Of a DNA stretch of 6,946 bases, positions 1 to 5,932 are shown in pieces. The position numbers and the translations under genes were made by a program. Numbering within the stretch: the stretch's first letter is position 1; each line of letters starts with the position of its first letter. The notes beneath the pieces were generated by a model. The model did not search any database. It worked only from the letters and a program-made list of their open reading frames with translations, and had not been told where the DNA came from. Source of the DNA: Bacillota bacterium (lineage in GTDB: Bacteria; Bacillota; Clostridia; Clostridiales; Clostridiaceae); contig JAEXSY010000061.1 in the NCBI GenBank assembly GCA_023440105.1, positions 1 through 6,946 of the forward strand, in the 5' to 3' direction.

Positions 1-539
1 TGGGTTAGAGAAGGGAGTATATAGCTTTTCCAGGAAGCAAGACCTGAGGTAGGAAACCATCCAAGCTTTACTGAGAACCACTGCATCAGCATAAGTCCAA
101 GCCAAAAGCTAGGAATAGAGATTCCTGATATGGCAATGATCATCCCTAAATAATCCATAACCTTTCCTCTTTTCACTGCGGATATTATGCCTATAAAAAT
201 ACCAAAGGTTGATGACCATAGGATTGCACATATAGTAAGGATAATCGTGGGCTTAAACCTTGGGGCTATTGTTTCCATCACCGTTGCTCCATTTTTAATG
301 GAATCTCCTAGGTTTCCACTGAATAAGTCCTTCATATAATCTAAATACTGGGTTAGTATTGGCTTATCTAGACCCAGCTGGGAACGGATAAGCTCTACCT
401 CTGCTGCTGTGGCATCCATACCGGCAATTTCCCTGGCCGGGTCACCTGGTATCAAATGGATGAACATGAATACTAAAAAGGATATTGCAAAAAGCAGTGG
501 AATAGCACTACCTATTCTTCTAAAAAAATAACGGGCCAC
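1..539 (-). CDS. Peptide-type ABC transporter permease, DppB/OppB/GsiC family (partial, N-terminal 179 residues)
   Basis: This is the first membrane subunit of an Opp/Dpp/Gsi-type importer, which forms the translocation channel with a second permease (DppC-like). The gene runs off the left edge, so only the N-terminal part of a protein usually about 300-335 residues long is present. Visible family marks are a basic N-terminus (ARYFFRRIG) and a first membrane segment at about residues 12-30 ending in the conserved IPGDPA. These are followed by QLGLDKPILTQY, a GNLGDS motif near residue 75, two more hydrophobic segments (about 97-120 and 129-152) and GWFPTSGL near 160. The EAA loop that contacts the ATPase would lie beyond the edge. 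I chose the GTG at 539 because GGAGGAG sits 6 nt upstream; an in-frame ATG at 554 overlaps that site and has none of its own. The gene follows the binding-protein gene in the same operon. The second permease and the ATPases are expected further left. Family assignment is secure; the substrate is not. Confidence 0.93.
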   Translation of the reverse strand, partial: MARYFFRRIGSAIPLLFAISFLVFMFIHLIPGDPAREIAGMDATAAEVELIRSQLGLDKPILTQYLDYMKDLFSGNLGDSIKNGATVMETIAPRFKPTIILTICAILWSSTFGIFIGIISAVKRGKVMDYLGMIIAISGISIPSFWLGLMLMQWFSVKLGWFPTSGLASWKSYILPSLT

Positions 540-545
540 AGATAT

Positions 546-552
546 CTCCTCC
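546..552 (-). promoter_or_regulatory. Ribosome binding site of the permease gene
   Basis: GGAGGAG on the minus strand lies 6 nt before the GTG at 539. It decides the start, because the alternative in-frame ATG (552-554) overlaps this site and has no upstream Shine-Dalgarno match. Confidence 0.8.
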
Positions 553-565
553 ATTCTAGTAATAA

Positions 566-610
566 AGCTGTCATCTAAGGCATCTATATCAGATAGCTAA
601 GATGACAGCT
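566..610 (-). terminator. Stem-loop between binding-protein and permease genes (attenuator or mRNA-stabilising hairpin)
   Basis: Perfect 11-bp inverted arms (566-576 and 600-610, AGCTGTCATCT with AGATGACAGCT) enclose a 23-nt loop that can itself form a short ATCT/AGAT hairpin. On the minus strand it starts about 10 nt after the binding-protein stop codon and is followed only by TTATT, so the U-tract is poor. Hairpins here commonly give partial termination or protect the 3' end of the binding-protein mRNA, so the binding protein is made in excess over the membrane subunits. That role is inferred from position. Confidence 0.65.
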
Positions 611-620
611 GCTATTAAAA

Positions 621-2225
621 TTATTTACCTATTTCAGCACTATTAAATACAAGCTTTCCATCTGGGGCTACATAGGCACCAGATAAATAATTCTTAGCTG
701 CATAAATAATCTGATCATTTCCAAGGAATAGCCATGGAGCATCTTCCCAAGCCATTGTCTGAATTTCCTTATACATATTTTCTAGCTCATCAGTATCTGT
801 AATTGTAAGAGCTTTATCCAGAAGCTCATCAAACTTTTTATTGTTATAATAAGCAGTATTTGCACTAACTGGAGGCATCATAGCACTGTGCAGTAGTGCT
901 CTCATGGAGCTATCAGTGCTGAAGTCAGAAGCGGACCAGTTAACATACCACATATTTATCTCTGCTTCCTCTAAAGGAACATATATCTTTTCACTTACGG
1001 TAGCTGGTTCCATTGGAACTACATCCACCTTTATACCTATTTGAGCTAGCTGCTGCTGAATAAAGGTCATCCCCTTAATCTCCTGGGTTGTATTATCTCC
1101 CCAGATGGTAAGGTTAAAGCCATCCTTATAGCCAGCCTCCTCCATTAAAGCCTTTGCTTTATCTAAGTCATAGGTATAGGGCTCTTGTTCTGCATAATAC
1201 ATGATAACCTCAGGAACTGGTGAGGAAGCAATCTCTCCATAGCCAGAGTACATAACCTGTATATAAGCATTTTTATCTATGGCATAATTCATAGCCTGTC
1301 TAACTTTTACATTGCTTAATTCCTTAAGATTAGAGTTAAGGGTTACATATCTCATGATATTTGAGGTGCTAGTTTTTACAGAAGCATCCTCTGACTTGTC
1401 TATGGTTGCCAGCTGGTCAGAAGGCATTGGATAAATTAGATCTGCCTCTCCTGTCTGAAGCATAGCTACTCTTGTACCAGCCTCAGGTACTTCCTTTATG
1501 GTTACGGAATCAACCTTTGCCTTTTCTCCCCAATACTCTTCATTTCTTACCATAGCTGTGTGATCACCCTCTACCCATTTGCTGTACTTAAAGGGACCAG
1601 TACCAGATGGATTGAACATAATATCATTACCATGGGTTTTAATTGCTTCAGGGCTTATTATAGCCAGCTGAGTAAGCTTATTTAGGAAAATACTGTAGGG
1701 CTCTGTGAGGGTTATAACCAATGTGGTTTCATCCTTAGCCTCAATACTAGCTATACGGGGAGTTTCAGTGCCGTCAGCTGCAGTAATAAAATAGGTTCTT
1801 CTATGTCTAAGCTTATTTTCTGCATTTAATAAGCGCTCAAAATTTGCTTTAACAGCTTCAGCATTAAAATCTGTGCCGTCGTGGAATTTTACTCCAGATC
1901 GAAGATTAAAGGTATAGGTTTTGGAATCCTCTGAGATTTCCCAGTCCTCCGCAAGAAGTCCAACCATTTCCTGCTTGTCATCAAAGCCTATTAAGGTTTC
2001 ATACATACCTCTTGTTGCAGAAATTGCATTGGTGTCTGAAATATTATGAGGATCTAGAGAGCTTACGCTTCCTTCAATAGCTATAACCAAATCATTATCA
2101 GGTTTTGTTACCTTTCCACCTCCTTGACCTCCGCCACTATCTGGAGAATCCTTAGCACCACAGCCTGCCAGTACAGTCACTGAAGTTAAAGCTACCATTA
2201 ATATTGATAAAAGCTTCTTTTTCAC
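621..2225 (-). CDS. ABC transporter substrate-binding lipoprotein, SBP family 5 (DppA/OppA/GsiB-like)
   Basis: This is the extracellular, membrane-anchored receptor of an Opp/Dpp-type importer; it delivers substrate to the permease encoded next. The protein is 534 residues. It has a lipoprotein signal (MKKKLLSILMVALTS...) with lipobox LAGC, predicted lipidation on Cys22, and a Gly-rich linker. The SBP_bac_5 domain shows SSLDPHN near residue 56, FHDGT at about 114, GTGPFKY at about 208 and VRQAMNYAID at about 308. The C-terminus (APW.FL, then a PDGKLVF element) resembles GsiB-type glutathione/peptide binders. I chose the GTG at 2225 because AGAGGTGG lies 7 nt upstream; the ATG at 2243 would add six residues and overlap that site. 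It lies 48 nt after the fucosidase gene. A TATAAT at 2249-2254 in that gap could be a weak internal promoter, but I see no good -35. Some family 5 proteins, for example in Thermotoga, bind oligosaccharides, so a fucosylated ligand is possible but unproven. Confidence 0.93.
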   Translation of the reverse strand: MKKKLLSILMVALTSVTVLAGCGAKDSPDSGGGQGGGKVTKPDNDLVIAIEGSVSSLDPHNISDTNAISATRGMYETLIGFDDKQEMVGLLAEDWEISEDSKTYTFNLRSGVKFHDGTDFNAEAVKANFERLLNAENKLRHRRTYFITAADGTETPRIASIEAKDETTLVITLTEPYSIFLNKLTQLAIISPEAIKTHGNDIMFNPSGTGPFKYSKWVEGDHTAMVRNEEYWGEKAKVDSVTIKEVPEAGTRVAMLQTGEADLIYPMPSDQLATIDKSEDASVKTSTSNIMRYVTLNSNLKELSNVKVRQAMNYAIDKNAYIQVMYSGYGEIASSPVPEVIMYYAEQEPYTYDLDKAKALMEEAGYKDGFNLTIWGDNTTQEIKGMTFIQQQLAQIGIKVDVVPMEPATVSEKIYVPLEEAEINMWYVNWSASDFSTDSSMRALLHSAMMPPVSANTAYYNNKKFDELLDKALTITDTDELENMYKEIQTMAWEDAPWLFLGNDQIIYAAKNYLSGAYVAPDGKLVFNSAEIGK

Positions 2226-2232
2226 TTTAATA

Positions 2233-2240
2233 CCACCTCT
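2233..2240 (-). promoter_or_regulatory. Ribosome binding site of the binding-protein gene
   Basis: AGAGGTGG on the minus strand, 7 nt before the GTG at 2225. The longer ATG start at 2243 would place this site inside the coding sequence with nothing suitable upstream. Confidence 0.75.
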
Positions 2241-2273
2241 CATAATAAATTATATTTGTAATCGATTTAACCA

Positions 2274-3578
2274 CTACTTAAGCTCTACCTCAAGGACAGT
2301 GTCAATGGTATCAGGGAGAACTGGATCAGGTCCTAAATCAGCAAAGACAATGTCCGGATAATCACTGTGAACCCAGCTAGTCGATAGCTTGATCTCATGG
2401 CCTGTGGATAGCAGCCTGAGCTTTTTTATCTCACTATGCTTTAGTCCCATCAGGGGCATGGGGCCTATAGTATTTTCTAATAAATGATAGTATAGCTTGT
2501 TTCCCCTTTGGGTTATTCTGCCATTATCAGGCTTCGGAAGCTTACTTCTGCCACAGTAATAGATACTGTCACTATTTTTCTTCATCCACCTCCCGATTAT
2601 CTTAAGGGCTTCTACTGATTCCTCTGGAATATTTCCATGGGCGTCTGGACCAACGTTTAAGAGCATATTCCCTCCCTTAGACACACATTCTACCAGCTTC
2701 CTTATGAGCATATCTGCAGGCTTAAAATATTTGTCAGTACCGTGATAGCCCCAGTTGGTGTTCATGGTAATACAGGCTTCCCAGATAAGGGGCTCACCTT
2801 CTGAATTTTTTATTCCTTCTGGGGGGATAATCTGCTCTGGGGTTATAAAATCACCGTGATAAGGTGTTGGGTTACCTTCTGCTAAGGAGCCATAGCCTTC
2901 TCCACTGACCTCAAGCCTGTTATCTATTATAATACCTGGCTGAAGGCTTCTTACCATGTTTATAAGCTTTGTAGCCTCCCACTTCTCCCCCTTCATATCA
3001 TCATAGGCAAAGTCAAACCACATGATGTCCAGCTTACCATAATTTGTGCAGAGCTCCTCCACCTGACCATGCATGAATTCTAAGTACCTTGGCCAATTTC
3101 TATGGTCATTCTGATACTCGGGGTTGTCCCTCATGGGGTGATTTTTATCTCCAAAATGAGGGTAGTCATCATGGTACCAATCTATTAAAGAAAAGTATAA
3201 GCCTACCTTGAGCCCTTCAGCTCTTACAGCCTCTAAAAACTCACGAACAAAGTCTCTTCCGCTCTTTGTGTTTGTGGATTTAAAGTCTGTGAGCTTGCTG
3301 TCATAGAGGCAAAAGCCATCATGGTGCTTAGCAGTTAATATCACATATTTCATCCCTGCTTCCTTTGCTAACCTTGCCCACTCTTTGGGATTGAAGTCCT
3401 TTGGATTAAATTCATGAAAATATTCCATGTAATCCTCTTTGGTGATTCTTTCGTAGCTTCTGATCCACTCACCACGAGCAGGAATAGCATAAAGTCCCCA
3501 ATGAATGAACATACCAAACCGAGCATCTACATACCATTGCATTCTATCTAAATACTCTTCCTTGTTAAAACGGTACAT
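2274..3578 (-). CDS. Alpha-L-fucosidase, glycoside hydrolase family 29, cytoplasmic
   Basis: This is a retaining glycosidase that removes terminal alpha-L-fucose from glycans or glycoconjugates. The 434-residue protein has a GH29 catalytic barrel: RFGMFIHWGLY (20-30), YVILTAKHHDGF (78-89), GLYFSLIDWYH (126-136) and LDIMWFDF (183-190). Asp189 in MWFD is the expected nucleophile. GDFITPEQ (242-249) carries Glu248, the best acid/base candidate from its spacing and context, and WEACITMN..WGY (266-278) and NMLLNVGPD (304-312) are further family motifs. A short beta-rich C-terminal segment follows (about 345-434). There is no signal peptide, membrane segment or carbohydrate-binding module, so it should act inside the cell on imported substrate. 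ATG 3578 has GGGAGG 7 nt upstream. It is the first gene of the operon and is read from a strong promoter just upstream. The family is secure; linkage preference (1,2, 1,3, 1,4 or 1,6) cannot be read from this sequence. Confidence 0.96.
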   Translation of the reverse strand: MYRFNKEEYLDRMQWYVDARFGMFIHWGLYAIPARGEWIRSYERITKEDYMEYFHEFNPKDFNPKEWARLAKEAGMKYVILTAKHHDGFCLYDSKLTDFKSTNTKSGRDFVREFLEAVRAEGLKVGLYFSLIDWYHDDYPHFGDKNHPMRDNPEYQNDHRNWPRYLEFMHGQVEELCTNYGKLDIMWFDFAYDDMKGEKWEATKLINMVRSLQPGIIIDNRLEVSGEGYGSLAEGNPTPYHGDFITPEQIIPPEGIKNSEGEPLIWEACITMNTNWGYHGTDKYFKPADMLIRKLVECVSKGGNMLLNVGPDAHGNIPEESVEALKIIGRWMKKNSDSIYYCGRSKLPKPDNGRITQRGNKLYYHLLENTIGPMPLMGLKHSEIKKLRLLSTGHEIKLSTSWVHSDYPDIVFADLGPDPVLPDTIDTVLEVELK

Positions 3579-3585
3579 ATATCAG

Positions 3586-3591
3586 CCTCCC
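3586..3591 (-). promoter_or_regulatory. Ribosome binding site of the fucosidase gene
   Basis: GGGAGG on the minus strand lies 7 nt before the ATG at 3578, a near-ideal site for a low-GC Gram-positive. Confidence 0.8.
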
Positions 3592-3643
3592 ATATTTAAG
3601 AATTAATTGTAAAAATTATCAGATTACTTTAAATATATTGTAA

Positions 3644-3672
3644 ATTATAAATAATATTCTATTTAATGTCAA
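3644..3672 (-). promoter_or_regulatory. Consensus sigma-A promoter of the fucosidase-transporter operon
   Basis: On the minus strand the -35 is TTGACA (3667-3672) and the -10 is TATAAT (3644-3649), separated by exactly 17 nt. Both hexamers are perfect consensus. Transcription should begin near 3637, leaving a leader of about 58 nt before the fucosidase start. A promoter this strong ahead of catabolic genes suggests control by a repressor or other factor, but no operator is certain. Confidence 0.85.
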
Positions 3673-3690
3673 TATTATTATTATTTGGTA

Positions 3691-3800
3691 GTGTGAAATT
3701 TATTGTTTGTTATTATTTTGTGAGTATTTAACTAAAGCGATTATAATAAAAAAAGAGTCCATCTAATCACAAAAATTAATAAAATAGTAAACCTTCACAA
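3691..3800. promoter_or_regulatory. Nested inverted TTGTGA half-sites upstream of the fucosidase promoter
   Basis: Four TTGTGA-like hexamers lie in 110 bp: GTGTGA 3691-3696 and TTGTGA 3718-3723 on the plus strand, then TCACAA 3767-3772 and 3795-3800. The outer and inner pairs are both inverted and share a centre near 3745; neighbouring sites are 27 and 28 bp apart. The inner pair extends to 8 bp (TTTTGTGA with TCACAAAA). This could be a regulator array upstream of the -35, but the DNA is AT-rich and chance is not excluded. Confidence 0.25.
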
Positions 3801-3806
3801 TAAAAC

Positions 3807-3852
3807 ATAGAAAAAAGCTTAGATTCGCATTGGAATCTAAGCTTTTTTCTAT
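3807..3852. terminator. Bidirectional intrinsic terminator with a perfect 20-bp stem
   Basis: The arms 3807-3826 and 3833-3852 are exact reverse complements around a 6-nt loop (GCATTG). Each stem carries six A then six T at its base, so a U-tract forms in either direction. On the minus strand it ends the PASTA lipoprotein transcript, about 115 nt after its stop codon, and insulates the fucosidase operon promoter. Confidence 0.9.
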
Positions 3853-3967
3853 ACTTTTAAATCTCAATATTAATAATTTCCTTTATAGATTATGTAGGTA
3901 TATTAAACCTGTAAACTTTATTGCCTTTAAGACGTTATGTCAATGGTGGTTATGTTTGTAATTATAG

Positions 3968-4660
3968 TTACCATGTAATTGAAAAGTTAATATTTATTTC
4001 TTTATAATTACCATTTACTTTTGTACCTAATCTCAAATATAAATCTGTAGGCTTGTCAACCTCTAAATCAGATAATGGTATACTTAATGTAAATGATTGA
4101 GCCTCACCAGCACCATAGCTTTGTTTTTCATACTTAATATCCACAGGTACTACTTTATCAAAGGTATCATTAACTGATGCCGTACCAAAGCCAAAACCTT
4201 CATTGTATCTATCTTCCCATATCATTGCGGAACCAAATATCACATCATAACACTCTATATAAAGGATATTTTCAGAAATATAAGGACTGCTAAATTGCCA
4301 ATCATCTTGTTGATTGCTGATATTATACCATGTAATAACACTGTCTTTAGAGTGAATTAGAGAGGGTCCTTTTGAAACATAAAGGGTGATTTTTGAGTTT
4401 TTATCAACACCGCTTCCAACAGATGGATATGTTCGTACGATTTTATCCTTTTCTATGGAGTCTGAATATTCATATTCTATAACAGGAAGTAAACCCATAT
4501 TTGTCAATACACTTTTTCCATCAGTCAATTCTATGTTAACAACATCAGGTATGGTAAGCAAGCTTTCTACATTTGCTTCACTTTCTGCTTTTCCACAGGC
4601 AGCTAAAAACATTAATGAAAAGGATAATAGCAACACTGTATAGGATTTAATCCATTTCAT
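3968..4660 (-). CDS. Lipoprotein with one PASTA domain and an unrecognised C-terminal domain
   Basis: This is a surface-anchored 230-residue protein. It has a lipoprotein signal (MKWIKSYTVLLLSFSLMF...) with lipobox LAAC and Cys22 as the predicted lipidation site. Residues of about 35-98 form a single PASTA domain: the IPDVVN start, GKSVLTNMGLLP helix region, VRTYPSVGSGV and the closing ITLYVSKGP are all recognisable. PASTA domains usually bind cell-wall muropeptides or help localise proteins at the wall, most often in Ser/Thr kinases and penicillin-binding proteins. Neither partner domain is present here. Residues of about 104-230 are rich in aromatic and acidic residues and look beta-rich (alternating strands ending LYLRLGTKVNG...INFSITW); I do not recognise this part. 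I chose the ATG at 4660, with GGAGG 6 nt upstream; a TTG at 4666 abuts that site. The gene stands alone between its own promoter and a strong terminator. A role in wall sensing or binding is inference. Confidence 0.88.
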   Translation of the reverse strand: MKWIKSYTVLLLSFSLMFLAACGKAESEANVESLLTIPDVVNIELTDGKSVLTNMGLLPVIEYEYSDSIEKDKIVRTYPSVGSGVDKNSKITLYVSKGPSLIHSKDSVITWYNISNQQDDWQFSSPYISENILYIECYDVIFGSAMIWEDRYNEGFGFGTASVNDTFDKVVPVDIKYEKQSYGAGEAQSFTLSIPLSDLEVDKPTDLYLRLGTKVNGNYKEININFSITW

Positions 4661-4666
4661 ATTCAA

Positions 4667-4671
4667 CCTCC
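4667..4671 (-). promoter_or_regulatory. Ribosome binding site of the PASTA lipoprotein gene
   Basis: GGAGG on the minus strand, 6 nt before the ATG at 4660. It abuts the alternative TTG at 4666, which rules that start out. Confidence 0.75.
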
Positions 4672-4722
4672 AATAATCTTAAGTATGATACACATTTTTT
4701 AATAAAAACTTATTATAACAAT

Positions 4723-4752
4723 ATTATACTTTATAAATTTGTAGCTTACCAA
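4723..4752 (-). promoter_or_regulatory. Probable sigma-A promoter of the PASTA lipoprotein gene
   Basis: On the minus strand TTGGTA (4747-4752) and a perfect TATAAT (4723-4728) are 18 nt apart, giving a start near 4716 and a leader of about 55 nt. A second TATAAT at 4712-4717 lacks a matching -35. Confidence 0.6.
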
Positions 4753-4875
4753 GTAATTATTACAAAAATGCCAAATAAAGTTCATTAATTATTAAGTATT
4801 TTTTCATTAATATCTATTAGTACTAATGTATCGTATTGATATAAATGAAGAATCATCTCAAAAAATTAAAGGGAG

Positions 4876-4998
4876 ATGATGACTTGCACTAGAAAAAATA
4901 GGATTTACGACACACTATTCGTTAAATCAGTAGCTAGGTATAATACCTTTCTTAGAGCATCAGTGAGGAATGAGGTTCTAATCTTAATTTTATCATAA
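4876..4998 (+). CDS. Possible small ORF of 40 residues, the only plus-strand candidate
   Basis: The ORF reads from ATG 4876 (or ATG 4879) to TAA and begins MMTCTRKNRIYDTLFV. It is basic, with no signal peptide or clear membrane segment, and I do not recognise it. AGGGAG lies directly against the first ATG, and only 3 nt before the second, which is poor spacing. The site and start codons also sit in the right arm of the 4852-4880 inverted repeat, which could mask them. It may be a fragment of a lost gene, or not coding at all. Confidence 0.2.
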   Translation: MMTCTRKNRIYDTLFVKSVARYNTFLRASVRNEVLILILS

Positions 4999-5167
4999 AA
5001 CAGTCATACTCCTGCAGTAGGGCTTTTAAACTATCCTTTCTTCTTCCACAGAAAATGATGAACCATATTAACAGTACAGCAAGGGCTAGTTTAAAGGTGA
5101 ATGCACCATTCAAACTAGCCCAAGAGATAGCTTTAATTAATTTAGCTATCAGGCAAAGATATATCAA
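4952..5167 (-). CDS. Doubtful small hydrophobic ORF (71 codons) overlapping a repeat copy
   Basis: The ORF must start at a TTG (5167) with no Shine-Dalgarno sequence. It encodes a hydrophobic stretch (KLALAVLLIWFIIFC, about residues 26-40) followed by a basic GRRKDS, the layout of a small single-span membrane peptide. Its middle part (SLNGAFTFKLALAVLL) is kept in frame, without gaps, in the second repeat copy near 6820-6860 as SLNGVFPFRLALVVLL. That copy has a TGA just upstream and no start codon. The similarity suggests either a decayed small gene present twice or a conserved RNA or DNA hairpin that happens to be open in this frame. No function is assigned. Confidence 0.2.
   Translation of the reverse strand: MIYLCLIAKLIKAISWASLNGAFTFKLALAVLLIWFIIFCGRRKDSLKALLQEYDCFMIKLRLEPHSSLML
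5053..5124. repeat. Diverged repeat, copy 1, with a 39-nt hairpin core
   Basis: This segment aligns without gaps to 6796-6867, with 55 of 72 positions identical by my hand count; most differences are transitions. The core (5083-5121) is an inverted repeat with GGGCTAGTTT and AAACTAGCCC as outer arms and GGTG/CACC as an inner stem. It lies about 130 nt after the BY-kinase stop codon, in the same orientation as copy 2. Confidence 0.75.
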
Positions 5168-5240
5168 GACTTGTGTGTTTCAGAGTATTATCCCCTAAAA
5201 CTTCAAGTTCACGTCTAACGAAGCTAAACTCTCTATCCAT
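5142..5240 (-). CDS. Possible short ORF (32 residues) directly after the BY-kinase gene
   Basis: It starts at ATG 5240, 9 nt after the kinase stop codon, and encodes a charged peptide beginning MDREFSFVRRELEVLG, ending inside the GATAGCT palindrome. Only a purine-rich AAAAGAG touches the start, without proper spacing, so translation would depend on coupling to the kinase gene. It is unrecognised. It could be the stub of a third operon gene lost when the hairpin region formed, or a chance ORF. Confidence 0.2.
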   Translation of the reverse strand: MDREFSFVRRELEVLGDNTLKHTSLDISLPDS

Positions 5241-5249
5241 CTCTTTTTT

Positions 5250-5930
5250 TTAATCATCTTCATTAGCGATGTAATACTTACTATAATAATATGAGTCTTC
5301 TTTCTCTGGAATTTTATTTAAAACAAAACCTATTACCTTACCTCCTACCTTATCTAAAAGATCTTTACTTTTTATTATTGAGTTCCTGTCTGTCTTTCCG
5401 TAAACAGTAATTAGCAGGACTCCATCAGCTACTGTAGAAAGTATCTGAGCATCAGTTACTGCTAGAACAGGAGGTGCATCAATTAATATATAGTCAAATA
5501 TCTCTCGAAGCTCCTTTAGAAAACCATTAAACTTTTTAGAGCCTAATAATTCTGAGGGATTAGGTGGCAATGGGCCGCTGGTTACTACATAAAGATTTCT
5601 CTGTTCACTGATTTTAACACATTCCTCAAACTTTTTATTTTGAGTTAGAATATTAGTTAATCCCTCCATATTGGATAAAGCAAGCTTTTTATGTATAGAA
5701 GGTTTTCGTAAGTCACAATCAATTATAAGAACCTTATTTCCACTTTGGGCCATGGTTGTAGCAAGGTTTGTAAGAACAGTGGTTTTCCCTTCTCCTGGTG
5801 CACCAGAGGATACTACAATAATCTTAAGGCCATCATCAAAGGATGAAAATTGTATATTGGTTCTTAAGGTTCTAAAAGCCTCTGCAGCTCTAGATTTAGG
5901 ATTATCAAAGGATATTACATCTTTTATCAT
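5250..5930 (-). CDS. Bacterial tyrosine kinase (BY-kinase), CpsD/CapB/Wze family
   Basis: This cytoplasmic ATP-dependent tyrosine kinase autophosphorylates and, with its membrane adaptor, controls capsule or exopolysaccharide polymerisation and export. The 226-residue length is usual for the split kinase of Gram-positives. The N-terminus has RAAEAFRTLRTN with the Ex2Rx2R oligomerisation motif (Glu17, Arg20, Arg23). Walker A is GAPGEGKTT (43-51, Lys49), Walker A' is LIIDCDLRKP (68-77, Asp71 and Asp73) and Walker B is ILIDAPP (148-154, Asp151). A C-terminal tyrosine cluster, YYYSKYY (214-220), provides the autophosphorylation sites. The start at 5930 lies 2 nt after the adaptor stop codon, and the ribosome binding site is inside the adaptor gene, so the two are translationally coupled. 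The adaptor's cytoplasmic tail is expected to activate this kinase. No PHP-type tyrosine phosphatase (CpsB) or glycosyltransferase follows, which is unusual for such operons. Confidence 0.95.
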   Translation of the reverse strand: MIKDVISFDNPKSRAAEAFRTLRTNIQFSSFDDGLKIIVVSSGAPGEGKTTVLTNLATTMAQSGNKVLIIDCDLRKPSIHKKLALSNMEGLTNILTQNKKFEECVKISEQRNLYVVTSGPLPPNPSELLGSKKFNGFLKELREIFDYILIDAPPVLAVTDAQILSTVADGVLLITVYGKTDRNSIIKSKDLLDKVGGKVIGFVLNKIPEKEDSYYYSKYYIANEDD

Positions 5931-5932
5931 TG

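Larger units (their letters stand above)
3579..3967. other. Intergenic region between the fucosidase and PASTA lipoprotein genes
   Basis: This 389-nt, AT-rich stretch has no credible coding sequence on either strand. It holds the fucosidase ribosome binding site and promoter, the inverted half-sites and the 20-bp terminator. I see nothing further in 3853-3967, the 3' untranslated part of the lipoprotein transcript. Confidence 0.7.
4852..5165. other. Hairpin-dense, gene-poor interval downstream of the BY-kinase gene
   Basis: Several inverted repeats are packed here: 4852-4859 with 4873-4880 (ATCATCTC/GAGATGAT), an imperfect hairpin at 4902-4928, the palindrome AGGTATAATACCT at 4936-4948, a 39-nt hairpin at 5083-5121, and GATAGCT/AGCTATC at 5126-5150. 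None is followed by a U-tract, so they are not typical terminators. The interval also contains only marginal small ORFs. It could be a structured RNA or the remains of a small mobile element; I cannot decide from one sequence. Confidence 0.4.

Noticed and set aside
2249..2254. TATAAT between the fucosidase and binding-protein genes as a separate promoter
   Set aside because: No acceptable -35 lies 16-18 nt upstream, and the 48-nt gap is well explained by co-transcription. It is mentioned only as a weak possibility.
4386..4643. Plus-strand ORF of 85 codons
   Set aside because: It lies antisense within the PASTA lipoprotein gene, has no ribosome binding site, and the minus-strand reading has a clear lipobox and PASTA domain.
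4816..4827. Perfect 12-bp palindrome ATTAGTACTAAT
   Set aside because: It sits in AT-rich intergenic DNA away from any placed promoter element, and palindromes of this size can arise by chance in such sequence.
5083..5150. Hairpins after the BY-kinase gene as its intrinsic terminator
   Set aside because: The stems are sound but no U-tract follows either of them on the minus strand, so they do not fit an intrinsic terminator.
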